Origin: Prunella strophiata
Lineage: Eukaryota; Chordata; Aves; Passeriformes; Prunellidae
Length of the DNA: 64,000 nt
NCBI GenBank assembly: GCA_036583965.1
Contig: JAZBQD010000013.1
Coordinates: 11,803,848-11,867,847, forward strand
Direction: 5' to 3'
The notes under the pieces are model-generated. The model was not told the origin of the DNA and searched no databases. It saw nothing but the letters and a program-made list of their open reading frames with translations. Position 1 is the stretch's first letter. Each line of letters opens with the position of its first letter. Positions 63,001-64,000 of this stretch are shown here, one piece after another. The position numbers were made by a program, and so were the translations under genes.

Positions 63001-64000
63001 CTGCAGTACAAGTAACACATCAAACTGTCCAGGAGTGAGTGCCCAAACAGAGGCTCCAGAGCCTTGGCTGGTTTGGATTAGCTCAGCAAGCACCAGACTC
63101 TTACTAAGGCAACCACATTGTGCAAGCTCAGAGAAGGAGCTGGGCAAGTTACAAGCATGTAGACAATGGTGAGGTTGCTTCAGCTGAAGGGTAATTACTT
63201 GTTGAGCAATCATAATCCAAGTCATTTGGTCTCATGTCTGTACCAGAGAGAAGTTTGCACTCATCTAAGCCACCTGTTTTCCTTAAGTGGGTACAACTCT
63301 GGGCTACACAGGTGGAAACAGCCTTTGGAAGGAGAGGCTGCTGATCTGGATAGATGACAGAGAGCTGCAGATTTATGAGGGATGAGCAATGATAGACTTT
63401 TTTTTTTAAAAAAGATGAATTTTGTACTCTTGTGACATCACAGTGGGAATATATTTGGCTCTCTTAAGGCTGGAGAGATGATTGCAGTGACTGAGTTACA
63501 GAGGCTTAATGAATTACTGCTGGTCAGCTGAGCTGTGTAAGTGCCCGTGCTGCTGGACACACACAGTACACTGAATTAGCTCATGGCTGGTTTGAGGCAC
63601 AGTGAGGCATAATGTGCTTATCCAGAGCACAAACTGGCCTGAGCCTATAGCCTAAAACCCTTGGCTTTTGGAAAAGTACCTAGTCACATTAATTGGCTCC
63701 AGTGGGATGGCTTTAACAGATCCCACTGGAGCCTCAGTCTCAAGGAGACTGTGGGATCTCACAGTCCAAGCTCACAGGAGGCTGAGGGTGGTTCTGAGCT
63801 CAGAGAGGCATGGTCCTGCTCCATGGTCCTGCTCCAGCCAGGCTCTGCACCCCCTGCACAGCACAGCCCCAAGACCTGCACCAGAACTGGTTTGTTACTG
63901 ACTCAGGAGGGAGGAATCACAGGAATGCATTAACAGCACAAACCTGGGAGGTCTAAAGGAGGTCAGGGAGGAGAACAGCAGCTCTGCAGTGAGGCCATGG
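60086..64000. other. Intergenic, no gene recognised
   Basis: This 3.9 kb has only short unremarkable frames. The piece at about 60250-60540 has scattered CpG (GTCGAACAGCGATCGCATC, GGCCGCGTCGCC) in otherwise AT-moderate sequence. That makes it a candidate for constrained noncoding DNA, but nothing proves it. A T14-type tract lies near 62196-62211. Confidence 0.5.

Overview
The window is nuclear DNA from a vertebrate, almost certainly a bird. The evidence is short GT-AG introns, a CR1 LINE fragment inside a gene, older CR1/L3 and MIR-like remnants, an avian-type solo LTR, and the gene pair DNAH10-CCDC92 in the tail-to-tail arrangement also found in human. No bacterial, organellar or CRISPR-type content was seen. 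Gene names rest on remembered family sequences, since no search could be run.

Layout. (1) 291-17483, plus strand: the last 26 exons of an axonemal inner-arm dynein heavy chain, best matched to DNAH10. They run from the end of AAA4 through the stalk, microtubule-binding domain, AAA5, AAA6 and C-terminal domain to the stop codon, about 1535 codons in all. Every junction is GT-AG and in phase, but one exon carries a single extra base at 15337-15339 that shifts the frame. (2) About 17740-36316, minus strand: CCDC92. The stop codon and C-terminal exon (19586-19900), a 43-nt coiled-coil exon (21949-21991), the exon with the start Met (22324-22460) and a likely noncoding first exon ending at 36316 in a CpG island can be read. 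About half of the protein is missing, and a perfect 1750-bp (AT)n tract stands in its place. (3) 32171-36017: about 175 copies of a 22-bp GC-rich minisatellite in CCDC92 intron 1, ending roughly 300 bp from the first-exon donor. (4) 36000-37261: CpG island and promoter region, a (GGGAAT)n run with G-quadruplex potential, and a solo LTR oriented like CCDC92. (5) 37262-64000: no gene recognised. It holds homopolymer tracts, a second CpG-dense island with a CTCF core motif and an 11/33-bp tandem repeat (44211-44500), a MIR-like piece, a CR1/L3 fragment, and a 3.5-kb 42-bp minisatellite (56597-60085).

The two genes converge. A plus-strand ATTAAA at 17608 and a minus-strand ATTAAA at 17756 put their likely 3' ends within about 100-150 bp of each other. 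DNAH10 is an axonemal motor subunit and CCDC92 has been linked to centrioles and the ciliary base, so both belong to cilium biology.

The most notable points are the loss of the middle of CCDC92 into the AT tract (probably an assembly artefact, possibly real), the DNAH10 frameshift, and the two large minisatellites. One of these abuts the CCDC92 promoter and shows a directional CpG gradient. The other is open in several frames on both strands without looking like a gene.
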